From positions 1 to 60,722 of the IMG/VR virus record IMGVR_UViG_3300033571_018267: a stretch of DNA of 60,722 bases; one strand, written 5' to 3'. A program made the translations under genes and the position numbers. How positions within the stretch are numbered: the first letter of the stretch is position 1; each line of letters opens with the position of its first letter. Source of the stretch: a virus. The notes below the pieces were generated by a model. That model saw nothing but the letters and a program-made list of their open reading frames with translations. It did no database searches and was not told the DNA's origin. Below are positions 15,548 through 24,334 of the stretch, one piece after another.

Positions 15548-16774
15548 ATGCCCGACTACAGAAATATAATTAATAGAATTTGGCAGTTTTTCCGAGGTAG
15601 TCCGTCCCGACAACCATTAGAAGGATACCGCCAATCAATTACCTACCCTGGAGCTTATCTACGGCATAACTTTGATTTACCGGAAACACCAATTCGACCA
15701 ACTTACGGCGACTTAAACCTAAGTTACGAACTACTAGAAATGTACCATTGGTGTTATGAATATCGCCACGCCATTGATGCAATAGCCGCAGATTGTTTTC
15801 AGCAGGTTGATGGTGAGGTTGGTAGCTGGTACGTGCCAGATGAGTTGTCAGACGGCACAAAAATCAGCCCAGAAATATCATTAATTGCTAAAGAATTAGC
15901 CACTGAAAGAAACGGTAAAAACTTAATTTTAGGTGGTGATTTTTTAGTGAGAGCCGCTATAGAATCACTCGCTTTTGGCGATAGTTTTGTAGAGTTGGGA
16001 ATTGATAAAGTTGATAATAAATGGGATATTGTTAGTAGCCAATATTTACCTACATTCTCAATGTTTGTAGATCAGGATCAACACAGTGGGACTAATGCCT
16101 ATATTCAACGGACAAAGTTAGCGCCATCCAATAATGATCTTGAGTTTGCACCATTAAAAATACTGCATTTTAAATACAAATCACGCGGTTTATACGGCAA
16201 CGCATTGGGGTTTCCATCAACTGAACCCTGGCGTAAATTCAAAGATGCTTCTATTGCCCTGGAGACAGCGGCTAGAGACGTGGGAATTGTTCCTTGGCTA
16301 CATATTATGGGTGAGGGGAAAACTGAGAATGATAGAGATTTGTACCGTCAACGTCATGAATCAATGTTGTCGTCTGGAGTTATCAGCAACTTATACTTGA
16401 TGCACGGCGCAGACGTTCGCAAAGCTGCTAACGAATCAGGGAACGCACTAAAACCGCTTATGGATTATTGGCTACAATTGCGGTTTCAATGTATCCCACC
16501 TAGAACGCCTGTATGGATGTTTCCGGGGTTATCAAATACCGGCAGCGGGGCTAAAGATTTGAACGGACAACCAGCTTTGACCTACGCCAGATTTGTTGCG
16601 GAAATTAGGTCAATGATTGGTGAGCAGGTTAGGTGGGCTATTTGTTTAAAGTATGTCTTGCGGCTTGGTAAATGGGATAATCCACAGTTTGATGTTAAAT
16701 GGCCTCATTGGGTTTTAACGCCATTATCAAATTACGCCCAAGAAATAAAGGGAGATAATCAAGATGGTAGATAA
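15548..16774 (+). CDS. Portal protein
   Basis: This 408-residue protein forms the dodecameric head vertex through which DNA passes. Supporting patterns are the N-terminal YELLEMYHWCYEYRHAIDAIA, typical of portal clip/wing helices that start with conserved Y/R residues, and ALGFPSTEPWRKFKDASIALE. It stands directly after the large terminase and before the Mu F-like gene. The length is in the usual portal range. Confidence 0.8.
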   Translation: MPDYRNIINRIWQFFRGSPSRQPLEGYRQSITYPGAYLRHNFDLPETPIRPTYGDLNLSYELLEMYHWCYEYRHAIDAIAADCFQQVDGEVGSWYVPDELSDGTKISPEISLIAKELATERNGKNLILGGDFLVRAAIESLAFGDSFVELGIDKVDNKWDIVSSQYLPTFSMFVDQDQHSGTNAYIQRTKLAPSNNDLEFAPLKILHFKYKSRGLYGNALGFPSTEPWRKFKDASIALETAARDVGIVPWLHIMGEGKTENDRDLYRQRHESMLSSGVISNLYLMHGADVRKAANESGNALKPLMDYWLQLRFQCIPPRTPVWMFPGLSNTGSGAKDLNGQPALTYARFVAEIRSMIGEQVRWAICLKYVLRLGKWDNPQFDVKWPHWVLTPLSNYAQEIKGDNQDGR

Positions 16775-16940
16775 ATTCATCCCCGCACCAAATCAACCGC
16801 CGTTAATCTCAATTTACACACTGCTGAATAAAGCTCAAATTACCCAAGAATCTATTGATGAAAGTGTTGAAGATTGGGACGAAAATAATCCTGATTACGA
16901 CGGATTACTAACAGCAGAAACTAAAAGCGAGGACAAATGA
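16764..16940 (+). CDS. Small acidic protein (58 aa)
   Basis: The frame starts MVDKFIPAPNQPPLISIYTL and ends ETKSEDK. It overlaps the portal stop by 11 bases and the next start as ATGA. Conserved coupling in a head operon supports expression. No family is recognised. Confidence 0.55.
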   Translation: MVDKFIPAPNQPPLISIYTLLNKAQITQESIDESVEDWDENNPDYDGLLTAETKSEDK

Positions 16941-18394
16941 CGTTCACTTTTGATCCGCGTTCCCAAAGATTCAGGTACACATCGGGCATCTATGCGGGTC
17001 AATTTGTCTCACGCAAAGATGTGGCGGAAGTAATTGAGAATAACATCACTCGAATTAAGGGTGATTTAGGAACAATTACAAACTTATTGCTTGAGAATAA
17101 AATCACCGTTGCAACTTGGGAAGATGCAGTTTCATCTACTATTAAAAAAGGTGTTGTTCAGTCTTACCTCGCTGGTAAAGGTGGCACGTATCAACTAAAG
17201 CCCAAGGATAAAGGTATTTTAGGTCAGGCACTTGGCAACGAATACGGCTACTTACGCCAATTCTCACAATCTATTTTGGATGGCGAATTATCAGCAGCAC
17301 AAATAGCAGATAGAGCCAACAAATACGCCGATTCATTCCATAAATATTATGAACGTGGCAGGAGTGAAGGGCATAAGGACAATGGCTATAAATGGGAATT
17401 ATGGGTAACATCTGGAGGTGGAAATATATGCCCTGACTGCATTGGCTATGCGACGCAAAGATGGCAGCGGATTGGCAGTTTACCCGGCATTGGTACAGCG
17501 TCAAGTTGTCGGATGCGGTGTAGATGTCACAAGGAATATTCCACCGAGCTAAACAAGCCTCAAGATAGTTTATTATTGAATAAATACGGATGGTTAAACA
17601 TGAAAACTACAGAACAAAGATTAGATGAAATCTCTCAAAAGGTGGAGGAAATTAGCAGTATTTTGATAGGTGATAAATTATCAACTGCCGATTTGGTGAT
17701 GTCATCTGGTAAACGGACTTTGTACATGGGTGAACCCACACCGGAAGATTTACAAAAGATTAAAATATTGACAGGTGATGATAGCTGGGAAGGCTCAGAA
17801 TGGTTTGTAGTTCCACTTCGCGCTTCTGATAATTTACTCAGTAGAAGTCTGAGAGTATGGCATGAAAATATTCTCAATCAAATGCCTAAGCAGTTGATTG
17901 GTAGAAGTTTATTAGAAGATCATTCTTGGGATGAGGTAGATGATTCAATTGGTGTTATTTTTGATAGCTTTGTTACTAATGATGTTGTCTCTGATGACGT
18001 AATTAATAGCGGTAATCGTGGTAAATTTAATCAACAAATAATTAACCAATCTGGGTGCAAAGCCGTCTACTGTTTAGCTGCTATTCATGCCTCTAAACCA
18101 GAAGAAATCATGGCAGTTAAAACCATGAGATTTGACAAGTGTTCCACTGGCGGAATGTTGTCAGATATTGACGTGATTTGCCCAAATTGCTCCGCCGAAT
18201 ATGGCAGGGAAGTTAGCTTTTTTGAAACTGATGATAGAGGCAATTATGTCTGCCCCCATGAGATGCCCGGCGGTTACTATTATGAAGAAGACAGCCTGAT
18301 TGCTGATTATGCAATTTGGGACGGTATATTTGATGGTGTGGAGTTGTCGCTGTGCGTCGTCGGGAATTTACCGGGCGCGGGCGTGGTTAGATAG
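16937..18394 (+). CDS. Mu F-like head morphogenesis protein with extra C-terminal half
   Basis: This is a 485-residue protein. Residues 1-205 match the Mu F/SPP1 gp7 type: helices, then WELWVTSGGGNICPDCIGYA and SSCRMRCRCHKEY with Cys/His clusters that may bind zinc. From an internal ATG at 17600 (MKTTEQRLDEISQKVEEI) a different domain begins, about 265 residues, with Cys pairs (VICPNCSAEYG, NYVCPHEM). It could be a fused maturation protein or scaffold. The internal start could allow a separate product, as with nested scaffold/protease genes. Confidence 0.7.
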   Translation: MTFTFDPRSQRFRYTSGIYAGQFVSRKDVAEVIENNITRIKGDLGTITNLLLENKITVATWEDAVSSTIKKGVVQSYLAGKGGTYQLKPKDKGILGQALGNEYGYLRQFSQSILDGELSAAQIADRANKYADSFHKYYERGRSEGHKDNGYKWELWVTSGGGNICPDCIGYATQRWQRIGSLPGIGTASSCRMRCRCHKEYSTELNKPQDSLLLNKYGWLNMKTTEQRLDEISQKVEEISSILIGDKLSTADLVMSSGKRTLYMGEPTPEDLQKIKILTGDDSWEGSEWFVVPLRASDNLLSRSLRVWHENILNQMPKQLIGRSLLEDHSWDEVDDSIGVIFDSFVTNDVVSDDVINSGNRGKFNQQIINQSGCKAVYCLAAIHASKPEEIMAVKTMRFDKCSTGGMLSDIDVICPNCSAEYGREVSFFETDDRGNYVCPHEMPGGYYYEEDSLIADYAIWDGIFDGVELSLCVVGNLPGAGVVR

Positions 18395-18402
18395 GAGATA
18401 TT

Positions 18403-18489
18403 ATGAAGTCAGCAGATATTTGGACTTTGGTTTTATTTGTGTCCGCTTTGCTTTCAATACTTGAGTTTCTATTCCCGGTTAGTCCGTAG
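18403..18489 (+). CDS. Membrane micropeptide (28 aa)
   Basis: The frame begins MKSADIWTLVLFVSALLSIL and is one transmembrane helix. AGGAGA stands 5 bases before the ATG, a strong ribosome binding site. It could be a holin-like or membrane-anchoring peptide; the size alone does not decide. Confidence 0.5.
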   Translation: MKSADIWTLVLFVSALLSILEFLFPVSP

Positions 18490-18767
18490 CGTTAAAACAG
18501 CGATCGCATCGAGTAGAACATTCTTTACTTGAAACTTTAGGAGCGACTAAAAGACGCAAAAAAATTGACGAAATTTACATTTGTAAAGCAAGAGCAAGTG
18601 ATGGCACAACAGTATATATTGCTAAACACGCAGGTAGCTCAATCAGTGAAGTTGTATTTTCTGTAATGAATAAAGCCAAGCAGGAAGGTTTTGAGGGTAG
18701 TTTTGAAGAAAGACTAGAAGAGTTGGGCTGGTCTGTGGTTAGAGCAAAAATAACGGAATTAGCTTAG
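18483..18767 (+). pseudogene. Open frame without start codon
   Basis: The frame has 94 protein-like codons (KQRSHRVEHSLLETLGATKR ... EERLEELGWSVVRAKITELA). No ATG, GTG or TTG is found near its 5' end. It is either a 5'-truncated gene or expressed by frameshift from the preceding micropeptide. The family is unknown. Confidence 0.35.
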
Positions 18768-18834
18768 TCAGGATGTCACGCGGTTGGCAAAAACAACTCT
18801 TCCACAGATACGCCTAATGCCTTGTCAACGACGT

Positions 18835-18876
18835 AAAAACAGTGATCGCACTCACCACAATGCGATCGCTGTTTTT
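18835..18876. terminator. Bidirectional terminator with HIP1 arms
   Basis: AAAAACAGTGATCGCA and TGCGATCGCTGTTTTT form a near-perfect 16-bp inverted repeat (one G-U). There is a T-run on both strands and HIP1-type GCGATCGC in the arms. It separates rightward and leftward genes. Confidence 0.75.
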
Positions 18877-18877
18877 A

Positions 18878-18976
18878 TTAATGCCCTCTATAGTGCCTGG
18901 GGTTAGCAGGTAGAGGTGATGGTTTTGGCTTACGTGGCTTATCTTTATCTTTCTTATCCTTGGGTTCTTTATTCAT
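18878..18976 (-). CDS. Lys/Pro-rich micropeptide (32 aa)
   Basis: A leftward frame starts MNKEPKDKKDKDKPRKPKPS. It lies 6 bases after the stop of the XRE gene 18983-19204, so it is probably co-transcribed with it. It is highly basic. Function unknown. Confidence 0.4.
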   Translation of the reverse strand: MNKEPKDKKDKDKPRKPKPSPLPANPRHYRGH

Positions 18977-18982
18977 AATTTT

Positions 18983-19204
18983 TTACCCTAACAACTTTTC
19001 CACAGATACATCTAACGCCCTGGACAGTGGCATGATCAGCGAAGGCTTTGCAATTCCCCTCTGTTCGGCACGGATAATAGTCATTCTCGACACGCCCGCG
19101 CATATTGCTAATTGCTGATGAGACAGCCCCTTTGCAATTCTCCTATCTCTAATAAAGCTCCCTTGACTTAGATTTCTCATAAACCTATACCAATATTGAT
19201 ACAA
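18983..19204 (-). CDS. Small XRE regulator
   Basis: This 73-residue protein has a textbook HTH: IRDRRIAKGLSHQQLAICAGVSRMTIIRAEQRGIAKPSL, then LSRALDVSVEKLLG. The conserved core begins at FIRDRR; M9 could also be the start. It is divergent from the capsid gene with 70 bases between, so it may repress it. A decayed copy of its 3' end (VDKALGVSVEELFL) remains at about 18785-18830. Confidence 0.8.
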   Translation of the reverse strand: MYQYWYRFMRNLSQGSFIRDRRIAKGLSHQQLAICAGVSRMTIIRAEQRGIAKPSLIMPLSRALDVSVEKLLG

Positions 19205-19274
19205 CTATCTAAATAATTGCCACCTATTGATTTATTCAGAATTTATTCTGAGAGTAGAGATACTGAATAATCAA

Positions 19275-21029
19275 ATGACTACACGAAAAATTATCAAAGA
19301 AGTCACTACAGAAGCGGCTGTAGTTGACTCAATAAATGCCGAAAAGCGAAAACAGCGAAACACGCCCAGAGGTTTTGCGGTTCAAAGTTCCGTCAAAATT
19401 CAAGATTCTGCGTCAGTAGATGAACCCACAGAACCCGAACCCGAAAAACCCGCAGAAACTAAAGAAGAAGCTAAAACTTCCCTGACTTTGGAAGACGTAC
19501 AGAAGCTTATTCAAAATCGATTAATTCCTGTTCAACAAACATTGTCTCAAGAACAAGAAAACCGCCAAAAACTAGAGGTGGAACTTGCGGCGGAACGTCA
19601 AGCCAAGTCTGAATTAGAGCAAAAATTAGCTGTAGCCCAGCAGGATCAAAAAGTTCTAGAGGCACTATCAAAATTACAGGGGCAGACTGTTACACAAGTG
19701 GCAAATTTTAACCGCATTGTCGGATCTAAATCCGATAAACCCGAAGGTGCTTTAAGAGATTGGTTTGATATTCAGTCACGCTCTGACAGATACGAAAAAC
19801 TCACCAAGAAAGGGCGGATCATCGAAACTGCCGACAATCGGGAATTGAACCAATTTGTCAAGGAAAACCGTCAAGCGTTGATCAAAGATTTAGAATCTTG
19901 GGCTAAATCTAACGGGTTGCTGCGTGGTGCTAGTATTTCCAAAAACGCGACAACTACCGCCGGCAATATCATGGGCGGCTTCTTAGCTGCTTTGTCTTCG
20001 TTGATGCGGACGAACAACCGTGAAGGCTTTATCTTTTGGCAGTTTGCGACTACTGAATTTGATTTTGCCAAAGGTGAAGGAGATACCATCAAAGTCCCCC
20101 GCGCGGCTTATCTGCCACCTCCAGCATCTTCTAATGATCGCCTATTATCAGGTGGTGGCACTTACACCGCTATTGATTCCGGCACTCAAAATCTCTCTAC
20201 CGGAACAATTAACCTCCAATTGGATGAATGGGGTTTGGGGCGCAATTCTCAATTCCCACCGGTGGCAATCAGTAATTTTGTCAAGTCTTATTCCCTGATT
20301 GGCTTGATGGATATTTTGGAAAGAAACCTGATGCGTGACTACTACGCTTGGGAAGATTTGAGAATCCGTGAATTATGGGAGCCAACCAGCCGCGTAGTTT
20401 ATAACAATGGCAACCGGGTGACAACTTCTGCGGGTGATGTTACCACTGGCGACGGTGGACAGATGACACGGCGTTTTGCGTCCGCACTGTATGGCTACAT
20501 GAAGGAGCTAAAAATTCCACCATTCAGAGGCAATAAGTACGGTTTGGCAATAAACACCACTGCCCTAACCCAGCTAAAACAGGATTACGATAGATTCTGG
20601 AGTCCCGCCACGCCCCAGCAATTGCAGTCTCTCACAGAATACCTGAACCCTGCATTGATCAGCCCTGGTGAAACTGATAGAGTTTCTGGCTATGTCGGCG
20701 ACTTCGAGAACTTCATGATCTTTGAAACTAACGCCTATGGTGTTGGTAGTGCTGGTTCTCCTGGTGTCCAAAATGAAACCATTAACAGTGGAACGCAGCA
20801 AACCCATAGTAGCTTTGCTTTTGGTGAGCAAACTATCGCGCGGGGTATAGGTACAGAAATGCAAATCTTGACTGATAACGATTTATTTGAGCGTTCCGAG
20901 CTTGCTATCTGGCACTCTGAGGAAGGCTTTGCAGCTATGGACGTTGACCCCACTGGATACAACGACACTAGCGATGTTCCTCAGCAACTCCGTGTAATTG
21001 AAGTTAGAAGTACAGCGAACGCAATCTAA
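19275..21029 (+). CDS. Major capsid protein with fused N-terminal scaffold
   Basis: This protein is about 584 residues. Residues 1-190 are charged and coiled coil (LSQEQENRQKLEVELAAERQ), like the delta/scaffold domain of HK97-type capsids. Residues 210-584 are a shell-protein-like beta-rich domain (TIKVPRAAYLPPPASS; MTRRFASALYGYMKELKIPP; FERSELAIWHSEEGFAAMD). Its place between the head genes and connector genes supports this. ATG 19275 is preferred to 19227, since the upstream part looks non-conserved. No protease cleavage site can be assigned. Confidence 0.8.
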   Translation: MTTRKIIKEVTTEAAVVDSINAEKRKQRNTPRGFAVQSSVKIQDSASVDEPTEPEPEKPAETKEEAKTSLTLEDVQKLIQNRLIPVQQTLSQEQENRQKLEVELAAERQAKSELEQKLAVAQQDQKVLEALSKLQGQTVTQVANFNRIVGSKSDKPEGALRDWFDIQSRSDRYEKLTKKGRIIETADNRELNQFVKENRQALIKDLESWAKSNGLLRGASISKNATTTAGNIMGGFLAALSSLMRTNNREGFIFWQFATTEFDFAKGEGDTIKVPRAAYLPPPASSNDRLLSGGGTYTAIDSGTQNLSTGTINLQLDEWGLGRNSQFPPVAISNFVKSYSLIGLMDILERNLMRDYYAWEDLRIRELWEPTSRVVYNNGNRVTTSAGDVTTGDGGQMTRRFASALYGYMKELKIPPFRGNKYGLAINTTALTQLKQDYDRFWSPATPQQLQSLTEYLNPALISPGETDRVSGYVGDFENFMIFETNAYGVGSAGSPGVQNETINSGTQQTHSSFAFGEQTIARGIGTEMQILTDNDLFERSELAIWHSEEGFAAMDVDPTGYNDTSDVPQQLRVIEVRSTANAI

Positions 21030-21265
21030 TGGCAACTAAACCAGCAATTGAAAAAACCGAGGATGAAACCGTTCTCACCGAACCTCAATCCGAGGACAAA
21101 TCCACAGGCGAAACCGTCCCCACCGAACCCGTACTGGAAGCTCCACCCCATGCGGGGTTCACAAAAAACGGCGGTTGCCTGACTTGTTCTGGAAAAATCA
21201 GGACTAATACCGAGGGTAAAATTTTTTGCCCCATTGATCACCCTAGCTGTCCAAGGAATAAATAA
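21029..21265 (+). CDS. Small zinc-ribbon-like protein
   Basis: This 78-residue protein has a Glu/Thr/Pro-rich N-terminus and a C-terminal Cys cluster (GGCLTCSGKI ... IFCPIDHPSC). The C-x2-C and C-x6-C pairs could bind zinc. Its start overlaps the capsid stop. It is possibly a capsid accessory protein. Confidence 0.6.
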   Translation: MATKPAIEKTEDETVLTEPQSEDKSTGETVPTEPVLEAPPHAGFTKNGGCLTCSGKIRTNTEGKIFCPIDHPSCPRNK

Positions 21266-21667
21266 ATGTCCCCTCCAATCCCCTCTAGGATGCAACTTGA
21301 TACCGTTGGTGGTATCGCTAAAGCTACTTTTGATCTTTCTGAACACGGCGGTGCAGTCGGTTCAATCCCTATTGAGTTAGAATTACCAGCCGGTGCAATC
21401 ATCCATCGTGGTTTTGTAGATGTCGTCACAGCCCCCACTAGCGGCGGTTCTGCCACTATCGCACTGAATTTCATCGGTAGTGGAACTCAGGCGATTTTGT
21501 CAGCAACTGCGATCGCATCCGTAACTGGAGTATTGGCACTTACAGCAAATACTACGCCCGTTAAGGTTGTTAGCACCACTGGCAAAGCAAAACTGAATGT
21601 CACCGTTGCAACTGCGGCGTTGACAGCGGGTAAATTTAACGTTTACTTACAATATTTCGGAGTTTAA
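21266..21667 (+). CDS. Capsid decoration / head fibre-like protein
   Basis: This 133-residue protein consists almost wholly of small and beta-branched residues (GSATIALNFIGSGTQAILSA). That is typical of beta-sandwich decoration proteins found right after the major capsid gene. It starts immediately after the previous stop. The role is inferred from composition and order. Confidence 0.6.
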   Translation: MSPPIPSRMQLDTVGGIAKATFDLSEHGGAVGSIPIELELPAGAIIHRGFVDVVTAPTSGGSATIALNFIGSGTQAILSATAIASVTGVLALTANTTPVKVVSTTGKAKLNVTVATAALTAGKFNVYLQYFGV

Positions 21668-21669
21668 AA

Positions 21670-22392
21670 ATGTCTTGGCTGTCCCCAGAAGAATGTTTAG
21701 AATATGCTCCAAACATGACCCTATCTGGGGCTGCCTTGCAGACGGCAATTGATATTTCTCAGATGATTGTGGAGGGGGTGAATGGCGCAGACCGCCCCCT
21801 CTCAGCCACGTCTTTCACTAAGGTCATAAAGATTCCCCAAGACAATAGGATTTTATTGCCAATTACGCCATTACTGGACGATCCCGCGCCTGTTGTAAGG
21901 CTAAGAGGTTCAGATTTAGCCCCAAGATTTGGCTCTTATTCTAGTCAAGAATGGGAGGTATTAAGTAATGATAATTATATAGTTGATTATGACAATAATG
22001 AGATTGCGTTATTGGGGTTGAATAGGCTTTTCTATAGAACAAATTCATCTGCTAATGTGGGTAAGTTTAGGAGACAGCAGCGGCAACCCACTGCGCCGCT
22101 TGGGCAAAGACAGGTAAAAATAACCTACTCAAGTGGGGTTGATTTTACTGCGGATACCCCAGAAGCCAATAGATTAAAAATGGCGTTAGCGTCAATAGTT
22201 GCGCTGAGAACTTCCGCTCAATCGCAAGGTGTAAAATCAGTGGAAATTAGCGATGAAGAATACAAGGTGATTTACGCCTCGCAGTCAGATTATATGGGTA
22301 TTTCTTCTCAAGGTGGTGGCGTAAACGGTTCACCAATTAATGAGCTATTATCTATTTTTAAAAAATACAAACCTCTTGATTTTGTCGCATGA
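21670..22392 (+). CDS. Head-tail connector protein (gp6/gp15-like)
   Basis: This 240-residue protein starts MSWLSPEECLEYAPNMTLSG and continues with ALQTAIDISQMIVEGVNG, the helical opening of head completion adaptors that bind the portal. A beta-rich middle and a helical C-terminus (RLKMALASIVALRTSAQSQG) follow. Its order after the capsid genes matches adaptor proteins. Confidence 0.7.
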   Translation: MSWLSPEECLEYAPNMTLSGAALQTAIDISQMIVEGVNGADRPLSATSFTKVIKIPQDNRILLPITPLLDDPAPVVRLRGSDLAPRFGSYSSQEWEVLSNDNYIVDYDNNEIALLGLNRLFYRTNSSANVGKFRRQQRQPTAPLGQRQVKITYSSGVDFTADTPEANRLKMALASIVALRTSAQSQGVKSVEISDEEYKVIYASQSDYMGISSQGGGVNGSPINELLSIFKKYKPLDFVA

Positions 22393-22832
22393 TTGATATT
22401 GAATCTATAGCAGCATTGGCATTGCAGCACATCCCAGATCCTTATTTTGGAACTGCAAACCTAACGTTAACTCTCAGCGTTGGTGACGGTGATTTTGAAG
22501 TTGACCCAGACACAGGAAACCCGATAGAATCATCTTCTGAATTAGTAATTGAGTGTAGTGTTTCTGAGGATAAGGACGCACGACCGAATCCGATAGAAGG
22601 CAATATTGGAACGACTGTTTTATATTTAAAAGGAAGGTGTTTAAATCCTAAAGTTTTGCCAGGTACTATTAATTTCACTAGCACGGGTGAGGCTGTATTA
22701 ACTAATCCAGACAATACTACTGTTTCTGGTAATTGGCGATTCACGGCAACTCCCCAGAATAGAATCAACTCCTATGTTGACAAACGTGGTAGTTTTATTA
22801 AAGGTATATTAGTTGTGCCAACGGCGGTTTAG
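22389..22832 (+). CDS. Probable head closure (stopper) protein
   Basis: This beta-rich 147-residue protein (VIECSVSEDKDARPNPI; VLYLKGRCLNPKVLPG; DNTTVSGNWRFTATPQNRI) starts in an ATGA overlap with the adaptor. The size, beta content and order match head closure proteins. The family could not be confirmed. Confidence 0.5.
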   Translation: MIDIESIAALALQHIPDPYFGTANLTLTLSVGDGDFEVDPDTGNPIESSSELVIECSVSEDKDARPNPIEGNIGTTVLYLKGRCLNPKVLPGTINFTSTGEAVLTNPDNTTVSGNWRFTATPQNRINSYVDKRGSFIKGILVVPTAV

Positions 22833-22843
22833 GAGCGTGATCT

Positions 22844-23089
22844 ATGCTAGATGAAAATGATGTTAAGCAGCTTGAGATAATTTACCAAACTGACAAAAAT
22901 GAGGCGAACAAGCGCGACTTATCTATGGCAATCCGCCATATAAATATGTTTGAATCTCAAGTTACGGCGGTCAAAGATATTTTGTCAAACTCTTTCGCTT
23001 CCAATAGGAGTAAAATCACGAGATTATTTGTATATACCAATATAATGGATATACAGCAAGGAATGGAATTAAAACGAGTAAAATATTGA
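22844..23089 (+). CDS. Small helical hypothetical protein
   Basis: This 81-residue helical protein (MLDENDVKQLEIIYQTDKNE) is preceded by GGAGCG. There are no known motifs. It is in the virion operon between the closure gene and an FHA gene. Confidence 0.5.
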   Translation: MLDENDVKQLEIIYQTDKNEANKRDLSMAIRHINMFESQVTAVKDILSNSFASNRSKITRLFVYTNIMDIQQGMELKRVKY

Positions 23090-23096
23090 CAAACCG

Positions 23097-23450
23097 ATGA
23101 TAATTTTATTGTTGCTATTAGACGGGGTTAGAAAAGAATACGACTTTGAAGCTAATAGTGGCATAAAAATCGGTAGCAGTCGTATTTGCGATGTAGTCGT
23201 CCCCGATATTGACAAGATACATTGCACTCTGGTTCTTTTTTATGAAGATAGTTTTTATTATTTATTGTTTGATGGAGAAATTCTAGGAAACCCTTCTGGT
23301 AATGGGGTTTGGGTTAATAACAAAAGGATTTTTTCAAAATGTAAGGTAAAAGATCGAGACGTGGTAACGTTCTTTGAAAATTCTATTTATCCTCATTTAA
23401 TATTATTTCCCGACGGAATACCAACGGAGTGTAAAATCAATGAAATTTAA
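23097..23450 (+). CDS. FHA-domain protein
   Basis: This is a 117-residue single-domain protein. The forkhead-associated pattern is visible: IKIGSSRICDVVVPDIDKIHCTLVLF (GR/S-S...H box) and then NPSGNGVWVNNKRI (N-G-V-x-V-N). FHA domains bind phosphothreonine. Such a gene within a head/neck module is unusual. It may bind a phosphorylated host protein or be a structural use of the fold. It overlaps the next gene by 11 bases. Confidence 0.75.
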   Translation: MIILLLLLDGVRKEYDFEANSGIKIGSSRICDVVVPDIDKIHCTLVLFYEDSFYYLLFDGEILGNPSGNGVWVNNKRIFSKCKVKDRDVVTFFENSIYPHLILFPDGIPTECKINEI

Positions 23451-23904
23451 TAGAAAGGAAGTTTTATTTGTCGCTCCTGTTTTGTCTGCCGCTTTTTTTA
23501 TTATTGGCAAAAAGCTTGGACTGACGTGGCTAGAATTGCAGGGCGTTTTCATCGCAATACTAGGGCTTATTGTATCCGTGTGGGCGGCTTTTAAATCCAT
23601 CGAGGACACAGAACAAGCATCAATTAATGGAATAAAACAGGAGCTAACCGCGTTAATTGAAGGCATCAAGCGTGACAAAGAGGAGATGGACAAATCTCAG
23701 TCTAAGGATCTTGAGTTTATCAAGCAGCAAGCAACTTTTTTGTCGGAGGTGGTTCAGGAGCAAAATCGGATCAACCTTGATATGGCACGAGGTTATGAGC
23801 AGCTATCAGCAGCGTTCGCTCAAAATGATAAGTATACAGGGACTATGAAGCTACTGGAGAACGCCATTAAACGGATTGAGGAGTTGGAAAATGCAAGTCA
23901 TTAG
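23440..23904 (+). CDS. Membrane-anchored coiled-coil protein
   Basis: This 154-residue protein has one or two N-terminal hydrophobic segments (VLFVAPVLSAAFFIIG; GVFIAILGLIVSVWAAF) and a ~90-residue coiled coil (IEGIKRDKEEMDKSQSKDLE). This plan fits holins or Rz/spanin-like proteins but is not specific. It is the last gene before the accessory region and overlaps the FHA gene. Confidence 0.55.
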   Translation: MKFNRKEVLFVAPVLSAAFFIIGKKLGLTWLELQGVFIAILGLIVSVWAAFKSIEDTEQASINGIKQELTALIEGIKRDKEEMDKSQSKDLEFIKQQATFLSEVVQEQNRINLDMARGYEQLSAAFAQNDKYTGTMKLLENAIKRIEELENASH

Positions 23905-23956
23905 TTATTGGTTGTTGTTATCGGTATTTTTATGGAGTTATTGGTAAATAAATGTA

Positions 23957-24038
23957 TTGACAACTGGTAGTTACCAGTTTAGGATTTTAAATATAAAGAA
24001 GGTGAACGCTTACTTTTCTCAGGAGGGCGTTCACCTTC
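23957..24038 (+). promoter_or_regulatory. Promoter with operator in the spacer and leader hairpin (copy A)
   Basis: TTGACA (23957-23962), a 17-base spacer and TAGGAT (23980-23985) form the promoter. The spacer is almost entirely the palindrome AACTGGTA-GT-TACCAGTT (23962-23979). The transcript then folds into a perfect 12-bp hairpin, GAAGGTGAACGC / GCGTTCACCTTC (23998-24038). Copies of this arrangement are at 24904 and 31249. Confidence 0.7.
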
Positions 24039-24072
24039 TAATTCACTCACAAGTAAATGAGAGAACTGTATT

Positions 24073-24165
24073 ATGGCACAAAAGTCAGGTGGCAGTAGTT
24101 TAACTTTGGTTTTAGAACAGGTTAAACAAGAAATTCAAGTTGATGCCGATGGTAATCCCGACTAG
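24073..24165 (+). CDS. Micropeptide ending in a CRISPR repeat (30 aa)
   Basis: The frame starts MAQKSGGSSLTLVLEQVKQE. It follows a strong promoter and leader hairpin. Its last codons and stop (GNPD*) lie inside a type V-K repeat-like sequence at 24157. It may be an original short gene truncated by arrival of transposon DNA. Function unknown. Confidence 0.4.
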   Translation: MAQKSGGSSLTLVLEQVKQEIQVDADGNPD

Positions 24166-24270
24166 GGGTGGGTTGAAAGTATATATAGGTTATTGACTTG
24201 CATTAACCATTAAAATGGTTGCAAAATAGAAATGATCATGGGAGGGTTGAAAGGCGCACTTCGTTCGGGA
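24157..24270 (+). CRISPR. V-K CAST terminal repeat and delocalised crRNA
   Basis: 24157-24179 reads CCCGACTAGGGGTGGG then TTGAAAG, nearly the 3' part of cyanobacterial type V-K (Cas12k) direct repeats as I recall them. Sixty bases later, GGGAGGGTTGAAAG (24240-24253) repeats its last 14 bases with one change. It is followed by the 17-nt segment GCGCACTTCGTTCGGGA (24254-24270). That 17-mer equals the D-arm/anticodon part of bacterial tRNA-Pro(CGG), where it follows GGTA, a GTN PAM. This is the known layout of a CAST homing guide. The rest of the array, tracrRNA and cas12k are absent. Confidence 0.8.
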
Positions 24271-24334
24271 TTATTCTGAGATGTTTTAGTATACTTAGAA
24301 GTGCAGTGGAATCAACTCCACTTCATCAAAATCA

